A stretch of DNA of 64,000 nucleotides. It comes from Reyranella humidisoli (lineage in GTDB: Bacteria; Pseudomonadota; Alphaproteobacteria; Reyranellales; Reyranellaceae). Under the pieces are notes generated by a model, which was not told where the DNA came from, searched no databases, and saw only the letters and a list, made by a program, of their open reading frames with translations. A program made the translations under genes and the position numbers. Position 1 is the first letter of the stretch. The number at the start of each line of letters is the position of its first letter. The stretch spans positions 2,950,001-3,014,000 of the forward strand of contig NZ_JAHOPB010000001.1 of assembly GCF_019039055.1 (NCBI RefSeq). Direction: 5' to 3'. Positions 26,732 through 35,962 of this stretch are shown one piece after another.

Positions 26732-28363
26732 CTACGCTGTCGGCAGCTTGTAGTCCTTGAAGTCCTCGCGCAGGCGGGTCTTCAGGATCTTGCCGGTGGC
26801 GGTGTGCGGGATCGCCTCGACGAACTGGACGTCGTCGGGCAGCCACCACTTTGCCACCTTTGTCGCCAGGAACTCGACCAGCTCCTTCTTGTCGATCTGC
26901 GCGTCGGGCTTCTTGTGGACGATCAGCAGCGGTCGCTCGTCCCACTTGGGATGCGCGATGCCGATGACGGCTGCCTCGGCGACACCCGGATGGGCCATGG
27001 CGGCGTTCTCGAGGTCGATCGAGCTGATCCATTCGCCGCCCGACTTGATCACATCCTTGGAACGGTCGGTGATCTGCATGTAGCCGTCGGGATCGATGGT
27101 CGCGACATCGCCGGTGGCGAACCAGCCGCCTTCACGCAGCACCTCGCCGCCTTCGCCCTTGAAGTAGCCCGAGGTGATCCACGGGCCGCGCACCAGCAGG
27201 TCGCCGAAGGCCTTGCCGTCGCGCGGCAGTTCCTTGCCGGCATCGTCGACGATCGTCATATCGACGCCATAGGGTGGGCGGCCCTGCTTCAGGCGCACCT
27301 CCAGCAGTTCCTGAGGCGACAGGCGCTGATGCTTCTCCTTGGGATGGTTCACCGTGCCGAGCGGGCTCATCTCGCTCATGCCCCAGGCGTGCAGGACCTC
27401 GACGCCATAATCCTTGTCGAAGGTCTCGATCATGGCGGGCGGCGCGGCCGAGCCGCCGATCACGGCGTACTTCACGGTCGACAGCTTGAGGTCGTTGGCC
27501 TTCATGTGGTTCAGCAGGGCGAGCCACACGGTCGGCACGCCGGCGGTGAAGGTGACGCGCTCCTTCTCGAAAAGCTCGTGCAGGCTGGCGCCATCGAGCG
27601 CGACGCCCGGGAAGACCAGCTTGGCGCCGACCAGGGCGGCCGAGTAGGGCAGGCCCCACGCATTGACGTGGAACATCGGCACCACCGGCAGCACCACCGA
27701 GCGCGCCGAGAGGTTCAGCGTGTCGGGCAGCGCCGCGCCATAGGCGTGCAGGATGGTCGAACGATGATGGTAGAGCACACCCTTCGGATTGCCCGTCGTG
27801 CCCGACGTGTAGCAGAGAGACGAGGCCGTGCGTTCGTCGAACTCCGGCCATTCGTAGGTGCCGGGCTTGTCGGCGATCAGCTCCTCGTAGACCAGCAGGT
27901 TGGGGATGTTGCAGTCCTTGGGGAGATGCGCGCGGTCGGTCATCGCCACGACATGGCGCACACCCTTCATCTGCGGCAGCAGCTTCTCGACCGCCGGCAG
28001 CAGGTTGAGGTCGACGAAGAGGAGCTGATCCTCGGCGTGGTTCACGATGTAGACGATCTGCTCGGGAAAGAGCCGCGGATTGATCGTGTGGCAGACCGCA
28101 CCCATGCCGGAGATGCCGTAGTAGAGTTCGAAGTGGCGGTAGCCGTTCCAGGCCAGCGTGCCGATGCGGTCGCCGGTCTTGATGCCGAGCGCGAGCAGCG
28201 CCTCGGCCACCTTCTTCGCGCGCTTGTTGGCGTCGCGGTAGGTGTAGCGGTGGATCGGCCCTTCGACGGTGCGGGAGACGATCTCGGTGTCGCCGTGGTT
28301 GAGGGCGGCATGCTCGATGAGCTGCGAAATCAGAAGCGGGCGGTCCTGCATGAGGCCGAGCAT
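26732..28363 (-). CDS. Medium/long-chain acyl-CoA synthetase (AMP-binding), paralogue
   Basis: This 543-residue ligase has the same architecture as the gene at 20895: [42 protein letters not shown] (hinge) and catalytic Lys in TATGKILKT. The frame is open far upstream to 28885, but ATG 28363 with AGGAGA ahead starts [19 protein letters not shown], matching the paralogue. It diverges from the MscS gene and converges with DUF1772 across repeat copy 4. It appears to be a single-gene unit. Duplication with divergence of substrate range is the likely history. Confidence 0.92.
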   Translation of the reverse strand: MLGLMQDRPLLISQLIEHAALNHGDTEIVSRTVEGPIHRYTYRDANKRAKKVAEALLALGIKTGDRIGTLAWNGYRHFELYYGISGMGAVCHTINPRLFPEQIVYIVNHAEDQLLFVDLNLLPAVEKLLPQMKGVRHVVAMTDRAHLPKDCNIPNLLVYEELIADKPGTYEWPEFDERTASSLCYTSGTTGNPKGVLYHHRSTILHAYGAALPDTLNLSARSVVLPVVPMFHVNAWGLPYSAALVGAKLVFPGVALDGASLHELFEKERVTFTAGVPTVWLALLNHMKANDLKLSTVKYAVIGGSAAPPAMIETFDKDYGVEVLHAWGMSEMSPLGTVNHPKEKHQRLSPQELLEVRLKQGRPPYGVDMTIVDDAGKELPRDGKAFGDLLVRGPWITSGYFKGEGGEVLREGGWFATGDVATIDPDGYMQITDRSKDVIKSGGEWISSIDLENAAMAHPGVAEAAVIGIAHPKWDERPLLIVHKKPDAQIDKKELVEFLATKVAKWWLPDDVQFVEAIPHTATGKILKTRLREDFKDYKLPTA

Positions 28364-28445
28364 CGGGCGTCTCTCCTGTCGTGTCGTCTGGCGGCTGGTT
28401 GCCAATTGGCTTAGGTTTGCCGGGACATTCTTTGGGGGAAAATCG

Positions 28446-30443
28446 ATGAAACGGTCAAGCAGCGGCAGCGCCTCTGCAATCAGCGGGCTCGTCGGTGTCT
28501 GGGCGTTCCCCGCGGCGGCGCAGGCCGTGACGGCCGGCGAGGGGGCGGCGGCAAGCTTCCTCATGCTGATGACCGAGCGGTTCGAGTTTACCTTCGCCCA
28601 ACTTCCCGCACTCGGCGCGCACCTCCTTGCCCTGCCGCAGGTCGTCGGCGGCCGAACCGCCTTGCTGCTGGTCGGAATTGTCGTGGCAGGCCTCGTTGCC
28701 GAAGGCATCGCGCGCCTGATCCTGAGCCGCGCTCGCGTCAGCGCCTTCGACCGCCTGGCCAGCAAGACGCCGCTGCGTGCCTTCTTGCGTGCCCTTCTGC
28801 TCGACGTCCTGGCCCTGGTCGCGCTGGCCGTCGCCGGCCGGCTCGTTCTGGGCCAGCTTGGCACGCCCGATAGCGTGGCCGGCAAGCTTGGCTCGCTGGT
28901 GCTTCATACGCTCGTCTATTGGCGCGGGTTCAATCTGGTGTTCCGGGCCTTCCTGCGCCCCAGCACGCCTGAAGGCCGCATAGCGCCGGTCGACGATGGC
29001 GCGGCGCGGCGTCTGCTCGTCGCCCTCAACCTCGTGGTTCTGCTGCCGATGCTGGCAAGTCTCGCGGCGCGCGCCCTCGCAGCGACGGGCGCCAACCGCG
29101 AGATCACCAGTGCCGCCATCATGCTCTACGTGCCCGTGATCGCCGTGCTGCTGCTGTTGATCGTGTGGCGCTACCGCCTGGACATGGCGGCCTGGCTCAC
29201 GGCGATGGTCCCTTCGACGGGCTTCAGCCGCCAGCTCAAGCTCGATGCGGCCCGCAACTGGTGGATGGCGGGCCTCGCCTTCTATGCGCTGCTGGGACTG
29301 GCGGCCGTCTATGCCGCCCTGACGGAGAGCGGTACCGCCGCCCGCGGCATGGCCACCATCGAGTCGGCGTTGGTCGCCCTGCTACTGTTCGAGACGCTGA
29401 TGCATCGCATCACGCGCCACATCGTCTCCGAACTGCCGATGGCGGGCGACGTGGTCGCCGATTGCGTGCGCCTGCTTGTTCGCCTCTATGTGGCGATCCT
29501 GGTCGCCGAGGCGCTGATGGTCCGCGTGCTCGCCGCCGCCACGCCCGAGGAATGGGGCCCCCACGACCGCGGCGCCAAGATCGCGGCGCTGAGCGCCGTC
29601 GCGATCTACGCCGGCTGGCGGTTCCTGAAGTACCGCATGGATTCCTACATCGCCTCCAACCCGTTGCCTTCGGCGGATGTGTCGGGCGATTCTGAGGAGG
29701 ACGTGCAGGTCGCGGCTTCGCGTCTTCGCACTCTCATGCCGCTGCTGCGCGTCGTTGCCGGCGCGACCATCGCCGTCGTCGGCGGACTGCTCGTCCTGTC
29801 GGAACTCGGCGTCAACATCACGCCGCTGATCGCCGGCGCCTCGGTGTTCGGCCTCGCCGTGTCCTTCGGCAGCCAGTCGCTGGTGCGGGACATCGTGTCG
29901 GGCATCTTCTTCCTCGCCGAGGATTCCTTCCGCATCGGAGAGTATGTCGACTGCAGCAAGGTCAAGGGCACGGTCGAGGGGTTCAGCGTGCGCTCGCTGA
30001 AGCTGCGCCACCAGAACGGCCAGCTCCACATCGTGCCGTTCGGCCAGGTCGGTCACATCACGAACTTCAGCCGCGACTGGACCGTCGTGAAGTTCAATAT
30101 CGCCTTCGCCAACGGCACCGACGTCGAGCTGCTGCGCAAGACGGTCAAGAAGATCGGCCTGCAGATGATGGAGGAGCCGACCTTCAAGCCCATCCTGCTG
30201 CAACCGCTCAAGATGCAGGGCGTCGTCGACATCAAGGACAACTCGCTGATCGTGCGCTTCAAGTTCATGGCGCGCCCGAAGAATCCGACCATGGTCCAGC
30301 GCATGGCGATCCGGCGCATGTACGACCAGTTCCCGGCACTCGGCATCCAGTTCGCTACGGGTAACAACTATCTGTTCCCCGTGCCGGCGACGCCGTCCGT
30401 GCCGCCGCAGGCCGCCGAGGCCGCACCCAAGGCCGCCGAATGA
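28446..30443 (+). CDS. Large MscS-family mechanosensitive channel
   Basis: The 665-residue inner-membrane channel starts with a probable signal peptide (to about AAAQA, residue 26), has roughly nine to ten helices, and then the MscS core. The core shows the pore helix GASVFGLAVSFGSQSLVRDIVSG, the beta domain EDSFRIGEYVDCSKVKGTVEGFSVR, and PFGQVGHITNFSRDW. It ends with an Ala/Pro-rich tail. Large MscS proteins open under membrane tension to release solutes in osmotic downshock. ATG 28446 follows the divergent synthetase start by 82 bases. The aldo/keto reductase follows with an overlapping ATGA, but its better start is 24 bases later. Confidence 0.9.
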   Translation: MKRSSSGSASAISGLVGVWAFPAAAQAVTAGEGAAASFLMLMTERFEFTFAQLPALGAHLLALPQVVGGRTALLLVGIVVAGLVAEGIARLILSRARVSAFDRLASKTPLRAFLRALLLDVLALVALAVAGRLVLGQLGTPDSVAGKLGSLVLHTLVYWRGFNLVFRAFLRPSTPEGRIAPVDDGAARRLLVALNLVVLLPMLASLAARALAATGANREITSAAIMLYVPVIAVLLLLIVWRYRLDMAAWLTAMVPSTGFSRQLKLDAARNWWMAGLAFYALLGLAAVYAALTESGTAARGMATIESALVALLLFETLMHRITRHIVSELPMAGDVVADCVRLLVRLYVAILVAEALMVRVLAAATPEEWGPHDRGAKIAALSAVAIYAGWRFLKYRMDSYIASNPLPSADVSGDSEEDVQVAASRLRTLMPLLRVVAGATIAVVGGLLVLSELGVNITPLIAGASVFGLAVSFGSQSLVRDIVSGIFFLAEDSFRIGEYVDCSKVKGTVEGFSVRSLKLRHQNGQLHIVPFGQVGHITNFSRDWTVVKFNIAFANGTDVELLRKTVKKIGLQMMEEPTFKPILLQPLKMQGVVDIKDNSLIVRFKFMARPKNPTMVQRMAIRRMYDQFPALGIQFATGNNYLFPVPATPSVPPQAAEAAPKAAE

Positions 30444-30463
30444 ATATCCAAAGGAGTGACAGG

Positions 30464-31414
30464 ATGCAGAAGCGCAAACTCGGGAAGTCCGACCTCGAAT
30501 TCGTCCCCATCGCGTTCGGCGGCAACGTGTTCGGCTGGACGGCCGACGAGGCGACCTCGCACCGGCTGCTCGACGCCTTCGTCGATGGCGGCTTCTCGTT
30601 CGTCGATACCGCCGATGTCTATTCGCGCTGGTTTCCGGGCAACAAGGGCGGCGAGAGCGAGACCGTGATCGGCACCTGGCTGAAGAAGGATCCGGCCAAG
30701 CGCGACAGGATCGTGCTCGCCACCAAGTGCGGCATGGGCCTGCCGAGCGGCGCGCTGTCGGCCAAGAACATCAGGGAGTCGGTCGACGCCTCGCTTCAGC
30801 GGCTCAACACCGACCGCATCGATCTCTTCCAGTCGCACAAGGATGACAAGGACACGCCGCAGGAGGAGACCCTCTCGACCTATGGCGAGCTGGTGAAGGC
30901 CGGCAAGATCCGCTTCATCGGCGCCTCCAACTTCGACGCGCCACGCCTGGCCGAGGCCGCGAAGATCTCGAAGGAAAAGGGACTGCCCCGCTACGAGAGC
31001 CTGCAGCCGCATTACAATCTCATGGAGCGCGGCCTGTTCGAGGGCGCGCTCGAGGACGAATGCCTGAAGGAGGGGATCGGCGTGATCCCCTATTATTCAC
31101 TGGCCAGCGGATTCCTGACGGGCAAGTACCGGTCGGAAGCGGATGTCGGCAGCGTCCAGCGCGGCGCGGGCGTGAAGAAGTACATCAATCCCAAGGGCAT
31201 GGCGGTGCTGAAGGCGCTCGACGATGCCGCCGCCAGGACACATGCCACGCTGGCGCAGGTGTCGCTCGCCTGGCTGCTGCACCGCAAGTCGATCACCGCG
31301 CCGATCGTCAGTGCGACCAGCCTGAAGCAGCTCGACGACGTGCTCAACGCGACCACGCTGGAGCTCGATCCGGAATCGCTGGCCGCGATCGACACGGCGA
31401 GCGCGCCGGCTTGA
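30464..31414 (+). CDS. Aldo/keto reductase
   Basis: The 316-residue TIM-barrel NADPH-dependent oxidoreductase has the AKR tetrad: D and Y in DTADVYSRW, K in ATKCGMG and H in FQSHKDD. It belongs to the YajO/Tas-like group. ATG 30464 with AAAGGAG ahead is chosen over the in-frame ATG at 30440. It follows the MscS gene and precedes the persulfide dioxygenase gene by 13 bases, so the three may share a transcript. It reduces aldehydes or ketones; the substrate is unknown. Confidence 0.92.
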   Translation: MQKRKLGKSDLEFVPIAFGGNVFGWTADEATSHRLLDAFVDGGFSFVDTADVYSRWFPGNKGGESETVIGTWLKKDPAKRDRIVLATKCGMGLPSGALSAKNIRESVDASLQRLNTDRIDLFQSHKDDKDTPQEETLSTYGELVKAGKIRFIGASNFDAPRLAEAAKISKEKGLPRYESLQPHYNLMERGLFEGALEDECLKEGIGVIPYYSLASGFLTGKYRSEADVGSVQRGAGVKKYINPKGMAVLKALDDAAARTHATLAQVSLAWLLHRKSITAPIVSATSLKQLDDVLNATTLELDPESLAAIDTASAPA

Positions 31415-31427
31415 GGAGTAGCGACCG

Positions 31428-32501
31428 ATGCTCGTCTTTCGCCAACTCTTCGACCCGACCTCGTCGACCTACACCTACCTGCTCGGCTGCAGCGTCTCGA
31501 AAGAGGCGCTGCTGATCGATCCGGTCTTCGAGCAGGCGCGACGCGACGCGGCGCTGATCGGCGAGCTTGGCCTCACGCTGAAATGGACGCTCGACACCCA
31601 CGTCCATGCCGACCATGTGACCGGGGCCTGGCTGCTGAAGCAGCGGCTGGGCAGCGGGATTGCGCTTTCGGCGGCGTCGGGCGCGGCTGGTGCCGACCGG
31701 CTGCTCCAGGACGGCGACCGCGTCGAATTCGGCCGCCGCGCGCTCGAAGTGCGGTCGACGCCCGGCCACACGTCGGGGTGCGTTACCTACGTGCTCGACG
31801 ACGAGAGCATGGCCTTCACCGGCGACTGCATCCTGATCCGCGGATCCGGTCGCACCGACTTCCAGCAGGGCGATCCGCGCGCGCTCTATCGTTCCGTGCG
31901 CTCACGCATCTTCGCGTTGCCGGAGAGCTGTCTTCTCTACCCGGCGCACGACTATCGCGGCCTCACGGTCAGCAGCGTGATCGAGGAGAAGAAGTTCAAT
32001 CCCCGGCTGGGCGGCGAGGTCGGCGAGAACGACTATGTCGGCTACATGAAGAACCTCGATCTGCCTCATCCGAAGAAGATCGACGAGGCCGTGCCCGCCA
32101 ACCTGCGCTGCGGCCAGCCGGGAAATACGGCGGGCGTGCCGGCAGAGCCCGCGTGGGCGCCGCTGCGTTTCACCTTCGGCGGCGTCTGGGAAGTCGAGCC
32201 GCACTGGCTGGAGGAGCACCTCTCGGAGGTGAACGTGGTCGACGTTCGCGAACAGGCCGAGTTTTCGGGTCCGCTGGGGCACATTCGCGGCGCCACGCTC
32301 GTCCCCTTGGGCGAGCTTGCAGTGCGCGCCAAGGACCTGCCGACGGACAAGCCGATCGTTGCCGTCTGCCGCGCCGGCAGCCGCTCCGCGCACGCAACGG
32401 CCATCCTTCAGAAGGCTGGCCTTGCCGACGTCGCCAACCTTCCGGGCGGCATGCTGCGCTGGCGCGCCGAGGGCCGGGCCGTGGAGGGCGGGGCGGCGTA
32501 G
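31428..32501 (+). CDS. Persulfide dioxygenase-type MBL hydrolase fused to rhodanese
   Basis: The 357-residue two-domain protein has an ETHE1-like MBL domain at 1-230 with [19 protein letters not shown] and [22 protein letters not shown]-terminal rhodanese domain runs about 255-350 with the active-site loop CRAGSRS. ETHE1-type enzymes oxidise glutathione persulfide to sulfite and rhodaneses move sulfane sulfur, so the fusion passes sulfur within one chain. Natural PRF (persulfide dioxygenase-rhodanese fusion) proteins are known in several bacteria. It ends four bases from the convergent amidohydrolase stop. Confidence 0.9.
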   Translation: MLVFRQLFDPTSSTYTYLLGCSVSKEALLIDPVFEQARRDAALIGELGLTLKWTLDTHVHADHVTGAWLLKQRLGSGIALSAASGAAGADRLLQDGDRVEFGRRALEVRSTPGHTSGCVTYVLDDESMAFTGDCILIRGSGRTDFQQGDPRALYRSVRSRIFALPESCLLYPAHDYRGLTVSSVIEEKKFNPRLGGEVGENDYVGYMKNLDLPHPKKIDEAVPANLRCGQPGNTAGVPAEPAWAPLRFTFGGVWEVEPHWLEEHLSEVNVVDVREQAEFSGPLGHIRGATLVPLGELAVRAKDLPTDKPIVAVCRAGSRSAHATAILQKAGLADVANLPGGMLRWRAEGRAVEGGAA

Positions 32502-32504
32502 GCG

Positions 32505-33380
32505 TCAGAACCCGTAAAGCTTCGACGGCGTGTCGATCAGGATGGTGCGCCGGGTCGCCTCGTTCGGCACCCAGTCCTCGAACGTCTTGAGCGTCGTCGG
32601 ATAGGTCGTCACGCGGTTGAGGCCGGTGTCGGTGTGCGGCCAGTCGCTGGCCCACATCAGGCGCCCGGGACCGAAGGCGTCGAGCAGCATCGGCGCCGCC
32701 TGGCGTGCGCGTTCGGGCCCGACGCGATAGGCGCCGCTCAGTACGACGAACACGCGACCGGTCCTCGCGCTTTCCAGCAGCGCCTTGAAGCCGGGATCGC
32801 GCGCTGGACCCAGCGTGCGGTCGAACATGCCGTAGTGCGGGATCACCACCCTGTGGCCGCCGTCGAGCAGGAACGGCAGCATGTCGGGCAGGCGCTTGCT
32901 CTCGACATAGAGGTGAATCGGCCAGTCGCGTTTCAGCGCTTCGCCCAGCATGTCGGAATAGGCCGACCATTGCGGCGTCGGCAGGCCCAAGATCGGGAAG
33001 CGAAGCCCGCGCACGCCGATCCGCGCCATTTCCTCCCAGTCCTCGGGGCGCGTCTCGACCGAGGGCGAGATCCACGGCACGCCGCGGAAGCGCTGCGGCT
33101 CGGCCTTCAGCGCGCCGAAGAGATAGGAATTGTCGAAGCCCAGGAAGGAGGGCTGCAGCAGCACCGCCCGGCCGACGCCGTTGGCCTCCGCGAGCGCCAG
33201 CAGCGTCTGCCATGAGGCGTCGTAGTCGGGCGCATAGCGGGCATCGACGGCGAGCTTGAGGCCGCGCACGAAGGCGTGCGTATGGGCGTCGACCCTGGCT
33301 GAGGACGCGGCGCGCGCGGAACCGGCGAGTGCGCTCGCCGCAAGCGCCAGCGGCCCGAGCGCGCGTCGTGTGAGCCTCAC
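32505..33380 (-). CDS. Amidohydrolase 2-family metal hydrolase with Tat-like leader
   Basis: The 291-residue protein has an N-terminal leader with two Arg (RLTRRALGPLALAASALAGSARA) and an amidohydrolase_2 domain. The domain shows the D-x-H-x-H strand-1 motif VDAHTHAFV, RVVIPHYGMFD and a late WASDWPHTDTG with the catalytic Asp. Family members hydrolyse or decarboxylate lactones and aromatic acids, and an exported form is unusual. The start is GTG at 33380, inside the stop of the upstream MFS gene (GTGA overlap), which rules out the longer open frame. It is the last gene of the five-gene leftward operon. Confidence 0.87.
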   Translation of the reverse strand: MRLTRRALGPLALAASALAGSARAASSARVDAHTHAFVRGLKLAVDARYAPDYDASWQTLLALAEANGVGRAVLLQPSFLGFDNSYLFGALKAEPQRFRGVPWISPSVETRPEDWEEMARIGVRGLRFPILGLPTPQWSAYSDMLGEALKRDWPIHLYVESKRLPDMLPFLLDGGHRVVIPHYGMFDRTLGPARDPGFKALLESARTGRVFVVLSGAYRVGPERARQAAPMLLDAFGPGRLMWASDWPHTDTGLNRVTTYPTTLKTFEDWVPNEATRRTILIDTPSKLYGF

Positions 33381-34633
33381 GGCGGCAGGGTCGCGTCGCG
33401 CGACGTCTCGCGGAAGGTGAGGAGCGTGGCGATCGAGACGGCGGCGGCGGCCATGAACAGCCAGGCCGGGCTGAGATCGACTCCCGTGCGAGCGACGAGC
33501 CAGGCGGCGGTGAGCGGCGTCAGGCCGCCGATGACGCCGAAGGCGATATTGTAGCCCAGCGACACCGCCGTACAGCGGACGCGCCCCGCCACCGCCTCGG
33601 TCAGGATCGAGGGGATGATGCCGAGTCCCATGCCGGCCGGGATCACCAGGGCGAGTTGTCCCACGAGAATCAGCGCCGGGTCGGGATGATGCATCAGCCA
33701 CAGGCAAGGCACCGCGCCGACGAAGCCCAACGCCATTGCCGTCAGCATGAGCGGTCGCCGCCCCACGCGGTCCGACAGCCAGCCGGATGCGAGCATTACC
33801 GGCAGCAGGAAGAACATGCTCGCCGTATTGATCTCCAGCGCGCGCGCCGGAGCGATGCCGTCGACATCCTGCAGCCAGGTCACGACGTAGAGGAACATCA
33901 GGTAGAAGCCGACGGCATTGAAGATCGTGATGCCGGCCACCCGCATCACGGCGCGGCCATGGTGGCGCAGCGTCTCCACCAACGGCGAGCCATGGCCCGA
34001 CTGCGGCGGCGTTTCCTCGACGAGAACCTTGCGGATCCACCAGCCGACGACGCCGAGCACGAGGCCCAGCAGGAACGGGATACGCCAGCCCCAGGCGGCC
34101 AGTGCATCGGCCGGCAGGACGGCGGCGAAGGCGGCGCCGATCGCCGAGCCCAGCAGGAAGCCGCCGGTTGCCGCCAGCGAGCAGAAACTGCCGACCAGGC
34201 CGCGGCGGCCGGGCGGCGCCTGCTCGACCAGGAAGACCATCGAGGTCGTGGCCTCGCCGCCGACCGACAGGCCCTGGATCATCCGGAGCAGCGTCAGCAG
34301 GATCGGTGCGGCCATTCCAAGCGTCGCGTAGCCCGGCAACAGGCCGACCAGGAAAGTCGGCACGGCCATCGCGGCGATCGAGAAGGTAAGGGCGGCGCGG
34401 CGGCCGTAGCGGTCGCCGATGTGGCCGACCACCATGCCGCCGAGCGGCCGCATCAGGTAGCCCAGCGCGAAGATGCCGAAGGCGGCCAGTACCTGGGCGA
34501 CCGGACTCTCCGCGGGGAAGAAGACGCGGCCGATGGTGGCCGCGAAGTAGCCGTAGATTGCGAAATCGTACCATTCGAGCAGGTTGCCGATGGTGCCGGC
34601 GGCGACGATGCGCCGTGTGCTGGGCGGGGTCAT
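33377..34633 (-). CDS. MFS transporter, metabolite:H+ symporter (MHS) type (copy 2)
   Basis: The 418-residue protein has twelve membrane helices and MHS-family marks: GNLLEWYDFAIYGYFA in TM1, the GDRYGRRAAL loop 2-3, and RMIQGLSVGGE in TM4. The RxGRRxxL loop recurs in the middle (DRVGRRPLM). MHS members import carboxylates, betaines or shikimate-like acids with protons. It lies 34 bases downstream of a close paralogue and overlaps the amidohydrolase start. Two such importers side by side suggest related substrates or a pair with different affinity. Confidence 0.9.
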   Translation of the reverse strand: MTPPSTRRIVAAGTIGNLLEWYDFAIYGYFAATIGRVFFPAESPVAQVLAAFGIFALGYLMRPLGGMVVGHIGDRYGRRAALTFSIAAMAVPTFLVGLLPGYATLGMAAPILLTLLRMIQGLSVGGEATTSMVFLVEQAPPGRRGLVGSFCSLAATGGFLLGSAIGAAFAAVLPADALAAWGWRIPFLLGLVLGVVGWWIRKVLVEETPPQSGHGSPLVETLRHHGRAVMRVAGITIFNAVGFYLMFLYVVTWLQDVDGIAPARALEINTASMFFLLPVMLASGWLSDRVGRRPLMLTAMALGFVGAVPCLWLMHHPDPALILVGQLALVIPAGMGLGIIPSILTEAVAGRVRCTAVSLGYNIAFGVIGGLTPLTAAWLVARTGVDLSPAWLFMAAAAVSIATLLTFRETSRDATLPP

Positions 34634-34667
34634 TGCGACCGACTATGCATGAGACGACGAAACGGCG

Positions 34668-35939
34668 TCACGTCTTCGGAGCGACCGTGGAGGGGGCGTC
34701 GGCCAGCCCGGTCCTGTCGGGAAACGAGGCGGTGGCGACGAAGGAAATTACCGCCGCCGCCATGACGAGGAAGGCGGGGCTGAGGTCGTTGTCGGTTCGG
34801 TGGATCAGCCAGGTCGCCGCGAGCGGCGCGAGCCCTCCCAGGATGCCCGCCGGGAGATTGAAGGCCAGTGCCACCGCCGTGCAGCGGATTGGGGCGGGGG
34901 TCGCTTCCACCATGAAGGCCGGTTCGATGCCGAATACGGTGCCGATGATGAGAACGAAGCCCAGTTCGCCGGCGAGGACCAGGAGGGGATCGGTGTGGTG
35001 CATGAGCCAGAACAGCGGTACCGCGCCGACCAGGGCCACCGCCATCGCGCCGAGGAGCAGCTTCCGCCGTCCGATCCGGTCGCTCAACCAGCCTGCGGAA
35101 AGGTAGATGGGGAGAGCTGCAGCCATGGCAATCGAGCTGAAGCCCAGGGCGCGCACCGGCGAGACCCCGTCGACGAACTGCAGCCAGCTCACCAGGTAGA
35201 GGAAGACGATGAAGAACGTCACGGCGCCCAGCGAGGCCATGCACGCCAGGCGCGCCAACAGCGGAAGATGGTGGTTGAACACCTCCCGCACCGGGGCCGC
35301 CACGATACCGGAGTCTCTGGGGGGCTCCGGCACGCCCCGGCGCAACCAGAGGCCCATCAACCCGACCGGAAGGCCGAGCAGGAACGGCAGCCTCCAGCCC
35401 CAGTCCTGCAGAATGTCCGGCGGCGTCACGGCGGTGAGGAGTGCGCCGGATGCCGATCCGAGGAGGAGGCCGGCCGCCCCGCCGCCGGTCGCCATCGCGC
35501 CGGCCAGGCCACGCCTGCGCGCGCCTGCATGCTCGATCATGAAGATGAAGGCGGTCGGGCACTCGCCACCCAGCGACAGGCCCTGCACCATGCGCAGGAG
35601 CGTCAGGAGCAGGGGAGCCGCCATTCCCAGGGTCTCGTAGCCGGGCAGGATTCCCACGAGAAAGGTCGAGAAGGCCATCGCCGTCATCGAAACGGTGAGC
35701 GCGGCGCGCCGGCCGTAACGGTCGCCGATACTACCCGACAGAAGGCTCCCCAGCGGCCGCATCAGGCAGCCTATGGCGAACACACCGAAGGTCGACAGCA
35801 GCTGCGCCACCGGATCCTGGTGCGGAAAGAAGGCCTGGCCGATGGTGATCGCGAAATAGCCGTAGATCGCGAAATCGAACCATTCGAGGACATTTCCGAT
35901 AGCGCTGGCGCCGACGATGCGGGCCTTCTCGGGAAACAC
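34668..35939 (-). CDS. MFS transporter, metabolite:H+ symporter (MHS) type (copy 1)
   Basis: The 423-residue twelve-helix paralogue of the following gene shares GNVLEWFDFAIYGYFA, GDRYGRRAAL, RMVQGLSLGGECPTAF and DRIGRRKLLLG. The start ATG 35939 gives MFPEKARIVGASAIG. It lies 23 bases downstream of the orphan family-5 receptor. The two paralogues have diverged most in the loops. The likely substrate is an organic acid or zwitterion related to the product of the dioxygenase or receptor in this operon. Confidence 0.9.
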   Translation of the reverse strand: MFPEKARIVGASAIGNVLEWFDFAIYGYFAITIGQAFFPHQDPVAQLLSTFGVFAIGCLMRPLGSLLSGSIGDRYGRRAALTVSMTAMAFSTFLVGILPGYETLGMAAPLLLTLLRMVQGLSLGGECPTAFIFMIEHAGARRRGLAGAMATGGGAAGLLLGSASGALLTAVTPPDILQDWGWRLPFLLGLPVGLMGLWLRRGVPEPPRDSGIVAAPVREVFNHHLPLLARLACMASLGAVTFFIVFLYLVSWLQFVDGVSPVRALGFSSIAMAAALPIYLSAGWLSDRIGRRKLLLGAMAVALVGAVPLFWLMHHTDPLLVLAGELGFVLIIGTVFGIEPAFMVEATPAPIRCTAVALAFNLPAGILGGLAPLAATWLIHRTDNDLSPAFLVMAAAVISFVATASFPDRTGLADAPSTVAPKT

Positions 35940-35962
35940 GGTGGCCCCCGGCGCGATCGCTG

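Noticed and set aside
28364..28885. Long N-terminal extension of the acyl-CoA synthetase
   Set aside because: The extension is an antisense shadow of the MscS gene; the paralogue starts at the equivalent of 28363.
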